DNA of 64,000 nucleotides from Actinobacteria bacterium HGW-Actinobacteria-4 (lineage in GTDB: Bacteria > Actinomycetota > Actinomycetes > Actinomycetales > Demequinaceae), in assembly GCA_002841315.1 (NCBI GenBank), contig PHEW01000001.1, positions 372,001 through 436,000 on the forward strand. Direction: 5' to 3'. The notes beneath the pieces are model-generated. The model searched no databases and was not told the DNA's origin. It worked only from the letters and a program-made list of their open reading frames with translations. Below are positions 47,889 through 57,553 of the stretch, piece after piece; within the stretch, counting starts at the first letter, position 1, and each line of letters opens with the position of its first letter. A program made the position numbers and the translations under genes.

Positions 47889-48926
47889 GTGACGGAATCT
47901 GATCCCACCGCGAGTGGTGGCGGCTTTGCGCGCTTCGGCGCCACGGCATCGACCACCCCTGAATTCCGGCCTCGTAGCGCAGCCAGTGTTTCACGTGAAA
48001 CCACAGAGGACTCGTTCTCCGGCATCCGCGCCGACGCGAGCAGCCCGCTCGCCAACGAGATGCTCACCACCGAGCGGCAACTCCGCGAGTTGGAGCGAGC
48101 CGAGTTTCCCCGGCCGCCACGCACACGCGTGATCACGGTGTCCAACCAGAAGGGCGGGGTGGGCAAGACCACCACGTCGGTCAACGTCGCAGCGGCTCTT
48201 GCGATGAAGGGCGCCAAGGTGCTGGTCATCGACGCCGACCCTCAGGGCAACGCGTCGACGGCACTGGGTGTTGACCATCACAGCGGAACCCCGTCAATCT
48301 ACGAATCCCTGCTCGAGGATGTCCCGCTAGCCCACGTTGCTCAACAGTGCCCGGACATCCCCTCGCTGTGGTGCGTGCCCGCCACGATCGACTTGGCAGG
48401 CGCGGACATCGAGCTGGTCTCCGTGGTGCGCCGCGAGTTCCGGCTTGCCGACGCGGTGTCGAGTTTGCTGGCAACGCCGGGTGCCGACTACGACTACATC
48501 TTCATCGACTGCCCGCCCAGCCTTGGGCTCCTCACGCTCAACGCCATGGTGGTGGCGACCGAGGTGCTGATCCCGATTCAGTGCGAGTACTACGCACTCG
48601 AGGGATTGACCCAGCTCATCAAGACCGTCGAGATGGTGAAGAAGCACCTCAATCCGCAGATCAACGTGTCCACCATCGTGCTCACCATGTATGACTCTCG
48701 CACCAACTTGGCACGCGAAGTCGCGTCCGAAGTCCGCGGGCACTTCCCCAATGAGACGCTCGAACAGACGGTGCCACGTAGCGTCCGGGTGTCTGAGGCC
48801 CCGAGCTACGGTCAGACCGTGATGACCCACGACGCGCACTCGAGTGGCGCCGTCGCCTACCTTGCTATTGCCCGAGAAATTGCCGTGCGCGGTGCCGTGC
48901 CGGATGCCACTGGAGGACGCGCGTGA
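47889..48926 (+). CDS. parA: ParA: chromosome-partitioning ATPase
   Basis: A 345-residue ParA/Soj ATPase. About 75 disordered residues precede the deviant Walker [31 protein letters not shown] is the second ATPase motif. It drives origin segregation with ParB and parS. The GTG at 47889 has AAGGAG 6 nt upstream; a GTG at 47883 is in frame. A third parS copy lies inside its 5' end. Confidence 0.96.
   Translation: MTESDPTASGGGFARFGATASTTPEFRPRSAASVSRETTEDSFSGIRADASSPLANEMLTTERQLRELERAEFPRPPRTRVITVSNQKGGVGKTTTSVNVAAALAMKGAKVLVIDADPQGNASTALGVDHHSGTPSIYESLLEDVPLAHVAQQCPDIPSLWCVPATIDLAGADIELVSVVRREFRLADAVSSLLATPGADYDYIFIDCPPSLGLLTLNAMVVATEVLIPIQCEYYALEGLTQLIKTVEMVKKHLNPQINVSTIVLTMYDSRTNLAREVASEVRGHFPNETLEQTVPRSVRVSEAPSYGQTVMTHDAHSSGAVAYLAIAREIAVRGAVPDATGGRA
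47987..48002. promoter_or_regulatory. parS site inside parA (15 of 16 matches)
   Basis: TGTTTCACGTGAAACC differs at the last base only. It lies within codons 33-38 of parA, in the poorly conserved N-terminal extension, where it does not disturb the ATPase domain. Confidence 0.93.
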
Positions 48927-49909
48927 GCACACCCAAGCGAGGTCTGGGCCGTGGCCTTGGTGCCCTCATTCCCACCGAGGCACCCGATGGCAGCCCCAGC
49001 CCCGACCGTCCCAGTGACATGTTCTTCTCAAAGTCAGGCACCCCGACAGGGGGCAAGGACGGCGCGGACGATGCCGGATTGCTTCCCGTACCTGGCGCCC
49101 GCTTCGCACACCTAGACCCGGCGACGATTGTCCCGAACCCGCGCCAGCCGCGTACCGTGTTTGACGAGGATGCGCTGGCCGAACTCGTGGGCTCCGTGAA
49201 GGAGATTGGTGTTCTGCAGCCCATCGTGGTGCGCCCCAATCCTGCCGGTGAAGGCTACGAACTCATCATGGGCGAGCGGCGTCTGCGCGCTTCCCGCGAG
49301 GCCGGGCTCGACGCCATTCCCGCAATCATCCGGGACACCGACGACACCGAGATGTTGCGCGACGCCTTGGTGGAGAACCTTCACCGTAGCGAGCTCAATC
49401 CCTTGGAAGAGGCGGCTGCGTATCAGCAACTGATCGACGACTTTGGCCTCACGCATGATCAGCTCGCGCAGCGAATCTCGCGGTCGCGTCCGCAGATCTC
49501 GAACACGCTGCGGTTACTGAAGTTGCCGCCGCTGGTCCAGCGCCGGGTCGCTGCGGGCGTGCTGAGCGCCGGGCACGCGCGTGCGCTTCTGGGCCTCACC
49601 GACGGCGCGGCGATGGAACACCTGGCGCAGCGCATTGTGGCAGAGGGGCTGTCGGTACGAGGCACCGAGGAGGCCGTGACCCTGGGGGTCAAAGCTCCTG
49701 AGCCTAAGCGCGGCAAGGTGCGGGCGGGGGGACGCTCTGGCGCCCTCGACGACCTCGCGTCCCGTTTGGGCGACACGCTTGATACTCGCGTCAAGGTTCA
49801 GTTGGGCAAGGCGCGCGGTCGGGTGACTATCGAGTTCGCGACCGTCGAGGACCTCAACCGTATCGTGGCGATCATTGACCCCAAGGACCCGGGCCTGTTT
49901 CAGAAGTAG
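48923..49909 (+). CDS. parB: ParB: centromere-binding CTPase
   Basis: A 328-residue protein. The N-terminal [17 protein letters not shown] is the ParA-stimulating type of ParB start. The ParB/Srx domain has [13 protein letters not shown] and [19 protein letters not shown] helix-turn-helix region ([19 protein letters not shown]) and a C-terminal dimerisation domain follow. The GTG start overlaps the parA stop by 4 bases. The binding sites are the four parS copies listed here. Confidence 0.97.
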   Translation: MSTPKRGLGRGLGALIPTEAPDGSPSPDRPSDMFFSKSGTPTGGKDGADDAGLLPVPGARFAHLDPATIVPNPRQPRTVFDEDALAELVGSVKEIGVLQPIVVRPNPAGEGYELIMGERRLRASREAGLDAIPAIIRDTDDTEMLRDALVENLHRSELNPLEEAAAYQQLIDDFGLTHDQLAQRISRSRPQISNTLRLLKLPPLVQRRVAAGVLSAGHARALLGLTDGAAMEHLAQRIVAEGLSVRGTEEAVTLGVKAPEPKRGKVRAGGRSGALDDLASRLGDTLDTRVKVQLGKARGRVTIEFATVEDLNRIVAIIDPKDPGLFQK

Positions 49910-49941
49910 CGACACACGTGAGCTCGTGGCACCATCAAGCC

Positions 49942-50280
49942 ATGACCAAGTACCTCATCTCCTTCCCGAGCGACGCCATGGTGCTGACTTCCGAAGAACT
50001 CGAGGTCGCTTCAGTCGCGTCACGCGCGGTGATCGCAGAAGCGAAGGCGGCTGGCGTCTATGTGTTCGGCGGCGGGATCGCGGAGCAGGTCGACCCCGTC
50101 TTGGTAGCTGCTGACGGCGCCATGAGCGCCCAGGTCTACCCGGGATCTGAACTGACGGGTGGGTTCACGGTGCTTGAGGTGCCCACGCGCGACCAAGCCG
50201 TCGACTGGGCTCGCAAACTGGCCGCGGCTTGCCGGTGCTCGCAAGAACTACGCGAGTTTATGTATGATCCCGAGAGCTAA
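49942..50280 (+). CDS. YCII-related (DGPF-like) protein, 112 aa
   Basis: A small alpha/beta protein with KYLISFPSDAM at the start, GVYVFGGGIAE in the middle, and GGFTVLEVPTRDQAVDWA near the end, as in YCII-domain (YciI/PhnB-neighbour) proteins. The biochemical role is unknown. It stands alone 32 nt after parB. Its TAA overlaps the convergent ligase stop (CTAA). Confidence 0.65.
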   Translation: MTKYLISFPSDAMVLTSEELEVASVASRAVIAEAKAAGVYVFGGGIAEQVDPVLVAADGAMSAQVYPGSELTGGFTVLEVPTRDQAVDWARKLAAACRCSQELREFMYDPES

Positions 50281-51209
50281 CGGCCCAGCGCTTGCTGCGC
50301 GATCTCGTGATAGACATCGCCGAGGTCGCGCCCGGCCGCCTCGACGGCTTGCGGAAACAGCGATGTCTCGGTCATCCCTGGCGCGATGTTGATGTCCAGC
50401 ACCTGGGCATTGCCAGCGGCATCCAGAATGATGTCTACTCGAGACAGATCACGCATCCCCAGCGTGCGGTGCACGGTGAGCGCGGCCTCCTCGACCACCG
50501 CGGCAGCGGCCGGGTCGAGGCGAGCAGGCACGAAGTACTCGACGCGGCCGGCGTTGTAGCGAGCGTCGTAGTCGTAGGGGCCTTCGCAGACGATCTCGAC
50601 CGCTGGGAGGGCCTGAGCCTGGTCACCGGTCCCGATGATGCTCACGGCTACTTCTGTGCCCTCTACGGCCGTTTCGACGAGAGCCATGTCCCCGTAGGCA
50701 AAGCAGTGAACCATCGCGCGGGAGAGGTGCTCGCGGGAATCGACCAGCGACACCCCCAGCGCTGATCCGCCACGGGCTGGCTTGACCACCAACGGGAACG
50801 CGAACTTCGCGGCGATGGCGTCCAAGACATGCTCGGCGCCGACCTCACGGAACAGCGACTGTGGCAGTGTCACGAAGTCTGGGGTGTGGACTCCAGCCCG
50901 GGAGATGACGGCCTTGGCCACCGGCTTGGTCCACGCCACGCGTGCCTCTTTGGACGCGGTGCCCACAAACGGCACCCCAACCAGCTCGAGCAGCGCCTGG
51001 AGCGAACCGTCCTCACCGGACGAGCCATGGAGCAGAGGCCACACAACTCCGTCGCTCAACTCGCGCAAAGCGGGAATAAGGGAAGCGTCAACATCATGCA
51101 AAGTTGCGCGGTGGCCCGAGGACTTGAGGGCCTCTTGAACCCGCCGGCCCGAACGCACCGACACGTCCCGTTCGTGGGACAGGCCACCTGCCAGAATCAT
51201 CACGTCCAT
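50277..51209 (-). CDS. D-alanine-D-alanine ligase-like ATP-grasp enzyme
   Basis: A 310-residue ATP-grasp protein resembling Ddl: LHGSSGEDGSLQALLELVGVPFVG, VVKPARGGSALGVS, and C-terminal DLSRVDIILD. The metal-binding motif, normally E-x-N, here reads LDINIAPGMTETS, with Asp in place of Glu. In Ddl enzymes Glu is near-invariant, so the specificity may differ (another dipeptide or amino-acid ligase). It lies 45 nt downstream of an aminotransferase gene on the same strand. Confidence 0.75.
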   Translation of the reverse strand: MDVMILAGGLSHERDVSVRSGRRVQEALKSSGHRATLHDVDASLIPALRELSDGVVWPLLHGSSGEDGSLQALLELVGVPFVGTASKEARVAWTKPVAKAVISRAGVHTPDFVTLPQSLFREVGAEHVLDAIAAKFAFPLVVKPARGGSALGVSLVDSREHLSRAMVHCFAYGDMALVETAVEGTEVAVSIIGTGDQAQALPAVEIVCEGPYDYDARYNAGRVEYFVPARLDPAAAAVVEEAALTVHRTLGMRDLSRVDIILDAAGNAQVLDINIAPGMTETSLFPQAVEAAGRDLGDVYHEIAQQALGR

Positions 51210-51254
51210 GCCGACCTCCTTGGTGCGTTGGTGCGTGCTGTCACAGTCATTGCT

Positions 51255-52556
51255 CTAGGCCAGGTTGGGGGAAGGGAAGTCCACGGCGTCGCCCGGCCCC
51301 GCGGCGCCCGTGCCAAAGATCTTGACGGTTTCGATCTCTGCATCGACCACCCCGGCGAGCCGCCGCACACCCTCGCGAATCCGGTCCGGGGTGGGGTAGC
51401 AGTAGGACAGCCGCAAGTGGTCGGCTCCCTGACCGTCGTAGAAGAATGCCGTGCCGGGGACGTAGGCCACGCGAGCGGTGACAGCACGCGGCAACATCGA
51501 TTTGGAGTCGATTCCTGGCGGCAGCTTCACCCACACGTAGAAGCCGCCTGCAGGAACATTCCAGGTTGCCGACGGGATGTGCTCTTCGAGAGATTCGATG
51601 ATTGCGTCACGGCGCTCACGATACTGTTCGCGGAACTTCTTGATCTGGCCCTGCCAATCGGAGTGTTCCAGATAGGTCGCGATCGCGAGCTGGGATGCGT
51701 TTGACGGGCACAGGATTGCCGACTCAGAGGCCAGCACCAGCTTCTCCCTGACGGCGTGGGGTGCCACCGCCCAGCCCACACGGAAGCCGGGCGCGAAGGT
51801 CTTCGAGAACGAACCAAGGTAGATGACGCCATCGTCGCTCATGGATCGCATCGCGGGCAGTGGCTCGGCATCGAAACCTAGCAACCCATACGGATTGTCT
51901 TCGAGCACCAACACCCGATGGCGCGCACAGATCTCGAGCACCTGGGGCCGGCGTTCCAGCGACAGCGTGACGCCGCCAGGGTTGTGATAGTTCGGAACGG
52001 TGTAGAGGAACTTCACGGTGCGGCCCTCGGCGGCCAGGCGCGTCAGGGTGGCATCCAGATCGCCCGGGATGAGGCCGTCGGCGTCCATGGGTACGTGGAC
52101 CACATCAGCTTCATGCGCACGGAAGACTCCAAGCGCGCCCACATACGACGGCGCCTCGGCGACTACTACGTCGCCAGGGTTGATGAAGATCTTGGTGACC
52201 AGATCGAGGGCCTGCTGCGAGCCTGTGGTGACCACAACATCGTCCGGATGCGCGGAGATACCTTCGAGGGCCATGACCTGGGTGATGAGCTCGCGGAGGT
52301 TCTCGTCCCCTTGGCCCGAACCGTACTGGAGCGCCACCTCTCCGCGCTCGACGATGAGCCGACGCATCATTTCGCCTATCTCCTCCAGCGGTAGCCCGCC
52401 GATGTACGGCATACCGCCGGCGAGCGAGACTACCTCGGGCCTGTTGGCGACGGAGAAGAGCGCGCGGATTTCGGAGGCGCGCATGTTGTGCGCTCGCTCG
52501 GCATAGGACTCAAACCAAGGGTCGAGCCGGGTGCCCCCGGAGTCAGTGCTACTCAT
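51255..52556 (-). CDS. Class I/II PLP-dependent aminotransferase (2-aminoadipate/MocR-like fold)
   Basis: A 433-residue fold-type I aminotransferase. YLGSFSKTFAPGFRVGW contains the PLP lysine, TVPNYHNPGG and LEDNPYG are conserved cofactor contacts, and the C-terminal LRLSYCYPTPDRI supplies the substrate Arg region. It lacks the GntR domain of MocR regulators. LysN-like 2-aminoadipate aminotransferases are the nearest type, but the substrate is uncertain. The ATG at 52556 has a GGGAG ribosome site upstream. Confidence 0.88.
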   Translation of the reverse strand: MSSTDSGGTRLDPWFESYAERAHNMRASEIRALFSVANRPEVVSLAGGMPYIGGLPLEEIGEMMRRLIVERGEVALQYGSGQGDENLRELITQVMALEGISAHPDDVVVTTGSQQALDLVTKIFINPGDVVVAEAPSYVGALGVFRAHEADVVHVPMDADGLIPGDLDATLTRLAAEGRTVKFLYTVPNYHNPGGVTLSLERRPQVLEICARHRVLVLEDNPYGLLGFDAEPLPAMRSMSDDGVIYLGSFSKTFAPGFRVGWAVAPHAVREKLVLASESAILCPSNASQLAIATYLEHSDWQGQIKKFREQYRERRDAIIESLEEHIPSATWNVPAGGFYVWVKLPPGIDSKSMLPRAVTARVAYVPGTAFFYDGQGADHLRLSYCYPTPDRIREGVRRLAGVVDAEIETVKIFGTGAAGPGDAVDFPSPNLA

Positions 52557-52616
52557 GCGGGCAAGTCTCCCACGCATGCGCCAGTGCTTGCGAGCGCCAC
52601 TTCGAAAGGACTAGCG

Positions 52617-53831
52617 TCAGGTCCCAGAACGCAACGCCTCGACGGGCTCCAGTGCCGCCGCTCGTAGCGACGGGTAGAGTCCCGCCACCAAGCCAGTGAT
52701 CGCGCCCAGCATCGGTGCCCCAAGAGGAATCCAAGGCGCAAGGACCGGAGTCCACTCACGTGAAGCAGCCAGGATCACAATGATCAGGATCCCCACGGTG
52801 GCACCAAGGATGCCTCCTGCAGCGCCCATCGTGGTGGACTCCACCAGGAACTGAGCCGCGATGTGCCGGCGCCGCGCTCCCACTGCGCGGCGCAGGCCAA
52901 TCTCGCCCACGCGCTCCAACACGCTAACCAAGGTGACGTTGGCGATGCCGATGGCGCCAACGAGTAGTGACACTCCACCGAGAATCAAGAACAGGGCATT
53001 GACGTCTCCTTCAACACGGTTGCGGAGGGAATCGGCTGAGGGCGGCTTGCGCACGGTGAAGACCTTGGGGTCTGCCGGGTGGAGCGCGATGGGAGCCTGC
53101 TCGGCGATCAGCGCGCTCGCGCCAAGCGACACATCGATCTGCACCGTGTCAGCGCTCTCGTACCCGTAGTCGCGCCTCGCTGTACCGTCCGGCATGATGA
53201 TTGCGTTGAGTAGCGACGGTTGACGCTTGACGTTGCCCAGAATCCCCATCACCACGTAGGGGTCCTCATCGAGGAAGATGACCGGTTGTTGGTCCACGCG
53301 GAAGATGTTGAGGGCTTCCGCGGCGCCCGGTCCTAGGACCACCACGTTGTCTGCGCGGGCGTCGTGGCCGGCGTCGAACCACCGACCCATCGTCAACTCA
53401 CCCTTGACAGCGTCGAGGATTCCGGGCGTGGCAGCGATCACGTCGATCTGGAACTCGTTGCGGGCCAGGGGATCGTCAAGTTTGACGGCCGATGCCAGTG
53501 CACCGTTGACATTCACAGGACCCATGGCACCTACCGCCACGACGCCGTTGAGGCGACCAATGCGGTCTTCGACGTCCTGCGGAAACGCCTGCTGTGGACC
53601 CCCTCCCCAGAAGCCGCCGCTGTTGGAGACAGTCACCGAGGTGGCCTCGAGCTCGCTGAAGGCTCCCACGATCTGATTGCCCGCAGTCTGCGCGATGCCT
53701 ACGGTCGCCACGAGCGCGGAAATGCCGAGCACGGTACCCAGAACAGTCAGTACCGTTCGCGCTGGCCTCGACGCAAGACCCGCGATCGATTCGACAATGA
53801 GGTCGCGCCACTCCAACCGGGTGGGCTTCAT
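52617..53831 (-). CDS. MacB/FtsX-like ABC transporter permease
   Basis: A 404-residue permease with an N-terminal membrane helix (TVLTVLGTVLGISALVATVG), a large extracytoplasmic MacB-type domain (about 45-275), and three C-terminal helices (about 280-395) including LLVGAIGIANVTLVSVLERVGEIGLRRAVGA. Such proteins work by mechanotransmission rather than by a classic channel. It overlaps the ATPase start by 4 bases. Confidence 0.92.
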   Translation of the reverse strand: MKPTRLEWRDLIVESIAGLASRPARTVLTVLGTVLGISALVATVGIAQTAGNQIVGAFSELEATSVTVSNSGGFWGGGPQQAFPQDVEDRIGRLNGVVAVGAMGPVNVNGALASAVKLDDPLARNEFQIDVIAATPGILDAVKGELTMGRWFDAGHDARADNVVVLGPGAAEALNIFRVDQQPVIFLDEDPYVVMGILGNVKRQPSLLNAIIMPDGTARRDYGYESADTVQIDVSLGASALIAEQAPIALHPADPKVFTVRKPPSADSLRNRVEGDVNALFLILGGVSLLVGAIGIANVTLVSVLERVGEIGLRRAVGARRRHIAAQFLVESTTMGAAGGILGATVGILIIVILAASREWTPVLAPWIPLGAPMLGAITGLVAGLYPSLRAAALEPVEALRSGT

Positions 53832-54526
53832 GTTCGCACCACATCGGCAAGGCGACCGTCATGAATGCGCACAGAGCGGTCTGCCCGGTGCGCAACGTTG
53901 AGGTCGTGGGTGATCATCACAATCGTGAGTCCAAGGGCGCGGAGGCGATCAAAGAGCGCCAAAATCGCGTCCGAGGTGTGGGAGTCAAGGTTTCCCGTGG
54001 GCTCATCCGCCAGGAGCAGCGCGGGCTCGGCCACAATGGCCCGAGCGATTGCTACGCGCTGGCGTTCCCCACCGGACAGTCGGGTGGGCGTGAAGCTCGC
54101 ACGGTGGCTGAGTTCCACCGCGTCGAGAGCGGCAAGCGCGCGCTCCTCGCGCTCACCTTGCGGGACCCCGGTGTACAGCATCGACAGGCTCACATTCTCC
54201 ATGACCGTGCGGTGAGAGAGCAGATGAAAGGACTGGAACACGAACCCGATGCGCCTTCCGCGAACGGCAGTGCGTTGGACCTCGTCGAGGTCCGCGACCT
54301 CGACGCCTTCAAAGTGGTAAGAGCCAGCAGTGGGGCGGTCCAGGAGTCCCAGGACGTTCAAGAGCGTGGACTTGCCGGAGCCCGAAGGCCCCACCACCGA
54401 TACGTACTCATTGGCTTCGATGGTGAGGTCAACATCGGCAAGCGCCGCGACCTCCACCTCACCCGAGTGATAGGTGCGGCCGATTCCCCGCAGAGCGAGG
54501 ACCGGCGAGGTGGCTGATTCGCTCAC
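53828..54526 (-). CDS. MacB/LolD-type ABC transporter ATPase
   Basis: A 232-residue ATPase with GPSGSGKSTLLNVLG, the family stretch AVRGRRIGFVFQSFHLLSHRTVMENV, signature LSGGERQRVAIARAI, and Walker B LLLADEPTGNLD. It pairs with the permease downstream and the adaptor upstream (3-nt gap). Confidence 0.95.
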   Translation of the reverse strand: MSESATSPVLALRGIGRTYHSGEVEVAALADVDLTIEANEYVSVVGPSGSGKSTLLNVLGLLDRPTAGSYHFEGVEVADLDEVQRTAVRGRRIGFVFQSFHLLSHRTVMENVSLSMLYTGVPQGEREERALAALDAVELSHRASFTPTRLSGGERQRVAIARAIVAEPALLLADEPTGNLDSHTSDAILALFDRLRALGLTIVMITHDLNVAHRADRSVRIHDGRLADVVRT

Positions 54527-54529
54527 GAG

Positions 54530-56296
54530 TCAGCCACCCGTGGATGCGTCGGGATCGTCCCCGGGGTCGGCGGTGACGTCGTCGGTGGGGCGGGCAATGC
54601 CTGCCTGTCCCACGACCACACGGTCACCTTTCTTGAGCGCACCGTCCACCGGCTTCACCTCAACGACACCGTCGGCTGCGAGCCCCGTGGTGACCGTGAC
54701 AAAGCGCGTGGTGCCCGGGTTGTCGGGATCCTCAACCTCGACGCGGGTGTCCCCATTGGCGACGGCGGACAGCGCGGCCGCAGGGACCACAAGGACCTCG
54801 CCGCTCGTGCTCTCCACCGGAATGATCACGCGCACGTTCGCGCCCAAGAGCTCAGGCGGGAGGTCTGGGATCTCGACGCGAACCTGGACCCGACCGCTTT
54901 GCGACGCCTCTGGAATCTCAGAGATCGTCGCCTCGATGGGCTCTGGAATCCAGTCGGGTTCGTCAATGATGACCCGGTCGCCAACAGACACGCGCCGTGC
55001 GTCACTCTCTTGCATGCCAATCGTCATTGCGATATCAGCGCCAGACACCGTCATGAAGGCGCCGGACAGCGTGTCTCCACGCTGAACGCGGACATCCGTC
55101 ACCTGGACGGGGAGGTTCTTGACAAAGATGATCTCGCCCGACGGTAGCCACGTACCCACCGAACCTTCGAGGCGGACGAACTCCTCATTGGCGTCAGCGA
55201 GCGACCGCTTGGCGTCGTCCCTGGCGCGAACCAGTTGCGTGGTGTCGCCGGGAGTCTTGGCTTCCTTCAGTTGCGTCTGCGCGATCTTGACCTGGCGCTC
55301 CGCTGCGGTAACCGCGGCGTTCTCCTGGGTGGTGACGGCGGTCTGCTGAGCTTGGGCCGAACTGAGGCCGTTCTGGGCAACTGCCACTCCTGATGTCGCG
55401 GAGGTGACGGCGCCCTCGAGCTCGACGATCTCGGGCGCGGTGGGGGGCCAGCCATAGTCCGGGTGGATCCCGTCGACCACAGCCATAGTCAGGCGAGCCT
55501 GGGCGACAGCGAGCGCGGCCTGAGCGCTTGCCACATCGCCTTGCGCGGCGGTGACGGCACCGCTCGCGGCCGCGAGCGCGGCGGTGCGGCCGGCCTGAGC
55601 GATGGCGAGCGCCTCTTGCGCGCTGGTCACGGCGGCCTCGGCCTCAAGGAGGGCAGAGCCAGACGCGCCACCGGCTTCCTTGAGCGCCTTGGTGGCGTCC
55701 GCGAGTGCTTGGGCGGCGAAGCGAACGGAGTCGCGCGCGCCCTTGAGCGCCTCGCGTTCCGAATTCGATGCCGCGGCCGCGTCGTACCCGACGGCGGCGT
55801 AGAGGCTTTGGATTGCGGCGCCGGTGCGGTTGTCCCAAACGTCGTCGGCCTTGTTGAGGAAACCCTGGCGGACCAACGACTGCTCGAGTTGCAGGACGTC
55901 GAAGCCCGTTGCGCCGGGCTTCAGATCACGGAAGACCGGGAGGTCACCCTGCAGCAGGATGACGGGGCGGCCGGACACCTCCAGCGCAACGGCGCCTTCG
56001 AGCAGTTCGTCGCCCTTTGCTGCCGAGCCGGTGATGATCTGACGCGCTTCCGTCTCCGCCGTGTTTCCGCTCGTTTCGAGCGAGATGGGATCCGTGTAGT
56101 CAATGGTGCCGCGCGCAATGATGTCAGCAGACAGCACTCGTTGGTCGACAGCCACCGTGATCAGGGACGCCTGGGGAGCTTCAGCACGTGCAGCCGCCTC
56201 GGCGGGCGAGGTGATCTGTGTTCCCACAGCCCACCCCGCACCGCCAGAAGCAAGGACCAGCGCTAGCGCTCCCGCAACGATGCGATTCCGGTTCAC
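54530..56296 (-). CDS. Membrane-fusion-type adaptor with peptidoglycan-binding domain
   Basis: A 588-residue exported adaptor. One N-terminal helix (about 6-24), a short barrel region, a peptidoglycan-binding-like stretch (about 125-185: GFDVLQLEQSLVRQGFL, AIQSLYAAVGYD), a long Ala-rich coiled coil (about 195-370), then HlyD/MacA-type beta domains. It presumably links the MacB-like ABC pump to the wall. Its GTG overlaps the lipoprotein stop (GTGA). Confidence 0.85.
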   Translation of the reverse strand: MNRNRIVAGALALVLASGGAGWAVGTQITSPAEAAARAEAPQASLITVAVDQRVLSADIIARGTIDYTDPISLETSGNTAETEARQIITGSAAKGDELLEGAVALEVSGRPVILLQGDLPVFRDLKPGATGFDVLQLEQSLVRQGFLNKADDVWDNRTGAAIQSLYAAVGYDAAAASNSEREALKGARDSVRFAAQALADATKALKEAGGASGSALLEAEAAVTSAQEALAIAQAGRTAALAAASGAVTAAQGDVASAQAALAVAQARLTMAVVDGIHPDYGWPPTAPEIVELEGAVTSATSGVAVAQNGLSSAQAQQTAVTTQENAAVTAAERQVKIAQTQLKEAKTPGDTTQLVRARDDAKRSLADANEEFVRLEGSVGTWLPSGEIIFVKNLPVQVTDVRVQRGDTLSGAFMTVSGADIAMTIGMQESDARRVSVGDRVIIDEPDWIPEPIEATISEIPEASQSGRVQVRVEIPDLPPELLGANVRVIIPVESTSGEVLVVPAAALSAVANGDTRVEVEDPDNPGTTRFVTVTTGLAADGVVEVKPVDGALKKGDRVVVGQAGIARPTDDVTADPGDDPDASTGG

Positions 56297-57378
56297 GAGT
56301 TGTTGCCGAGCGAAGCAGCGAGTGCTTCGAGTTCTGCACGGTTTTCTTCTGCGTACGCAGCCTCGATCTCTGCGTAAATGTCTTGCTCCTTCTCGCGGAA
56401 GCCCTTCTCGCACTCGAAGTTGGCAGTGGCGAGCTTGATCTCGTCGGCGAGCAGCTCTTCGAGTTGGGCGCGCTGATCGTCGGTGAGGCTTTGCTGCCTA
56501 TTGAACATCGCGTCGATCTCAGCGTCGCTCGCGGTGTTCCAGAAGTCGTCGATCTGAGACTCGGTCCAGCCATCAAAGGGATCGGCGTAGTAGTCGGGTC
56601 CCAAGATCTCGTTGTGACGCTCGTAGTACTCCTCGTATGCCTTCTCCCAAAACTCCATGCGGGTCTTGAAGTCAAACCCAGCTGACTTCATGCAGCCGGA
56701 CCAGTCAGTGTTCAGCTTCACCATGCGGGGGTCGGCCTCAACGCGGAGGTAGAGCTCCTCATAGAACTTTGAGATGGCTTCCCAGTAGTCCTCGTTGTAG
56801 TTCTGGTCCTCGCCATAGACTTCCTCGTACGCCTTGCCTTGGCAACCGGTGCCGTAGCCGTACGAAACGTAGTACTCCTCGCCGGTCTCGGGGTCGATCT
56901 CCAGCACCGTTTCCGCTTCTTGTTCTTCTTGGGTGCCGTAAAGAGCCTCGTAATAGGCCGTCATCTCGGCCTCGGACAGCGACTCCACATAGGCGGTGTT
57001 CGGATCAACGAAGTCGGCCCACGGGTCCTCGTAGAACTCGTCTCCACCCTGGTTCAGGGTCCAGTAAGCGATGCCGAGACCCTCGCGCTTGATGCGGGCC
57101 TCCTCGTCTTCATCGGTGTACTCGCTGAAATCATTGGGGTAGACCACTGGGATGTACTCCCAGCCCTGCTCAGCCATGCAGCGCGCAATGGACTCCTGAA
57201 TGAGGTCCTCTTGCTTGCGCTGGCTCTCCGGGCTCCACTCGTCTTGGTCCATACCCATGATGGAAGCGATAGAAACGCGGTTGGCGGTTTCACCCCCTCC
57301 ACCGGGTGAGCACGCCGCCAGGGCGAGCGCGGAAACGGCAACAACAGAAACGGCGGCGCGGTGGCGCAAGGTCCTCAT
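56293..57378 (-). CDS. Tyr/Glu-rich lipoprotein, first gene of an ABC exporter operon
   Basis: A 361-residue protein with a lipoprotein signal (lipobox LAAC, Cys23). The mature part is unusually acidic and rich in Tyr, Glu, Asp and Trp, with predicted helices. Three further cysteine-bearing motifs (ARCMAEQGWEY, SGCMKSAGFDF, NFECEKGFRE) recur with similar spacing to aromatic residues, resembling internal repeats. No named family is recognised. GGAG precedes the ATG. Translational coupling to the adaptor suggests a substrate-capture or regulatory role, which is inference. Confidence 0.75.
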   Translation of the reverse strand: MRTLRHRAAVSVVAVSALALAACSPGGGGETANRVSIASIMGMDQDEWSPESQRKQEDLIQESIARCMAEQGWEYIPVVYPNDFSEYTDEDEEARIKREGLGIAYWTLNQGGDEFYEDPWADFVDPNTAYVESLSEAEMTAYYEALYGTQEEQEAETVLEIDPETGEEYYVSYGYGTGCQGKAYEEVYGEDQNYNEDYWEAISKFYEELYLRVEADPRMVKLNTDWSGCMKSAGFDFKTRMEFWEKAYEEYYERHNEILGPDYYADPFDGWTESQIDDFWNTASDAEIDAMFNRQQSLTDDQRAQLEELLADEIKLATANFECEKGFREKEQDIYAEIEAAYAEENRAELEALAASLGNNS

Positions 57379-57506
57379 GGGATCTCCAGTGACTCGAAGG
57401 TGATGTCACTATAACGATCTTTGCCCCACAAAGGGTTGGGTTGAAGGTCGCGGATTTTTGCGCCTTTACCCAATCGACACCAAACACGCCGAGAAAGCGT
57501 CTGCGT

Positions 57507-57524
57507 GCCCCCCACATGGGGGGC
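57507..57524. terminator. Hairpin terminator of the thioredoxin reductase gene
   Basis: GCCCCCC (57507-57513) pairs perfectly with GGGGGGC (57518-57524) across the loop ACAT. It lies about 30 bases downstream of the trxB stop on the minus strand and separates it from the exporter operon. Confidence 0.7.
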
Positions 57525-57553
57525 AGACAAAGCGGACAGACGGCCGGGAGCGG

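Noticed and set aside
52750-52766. A CACGTG-centred sequence as a fifth parS
   Set aside because: Only about 11 of 16 positions match and it is inside a coding sequence. ParB binding is unlikely.
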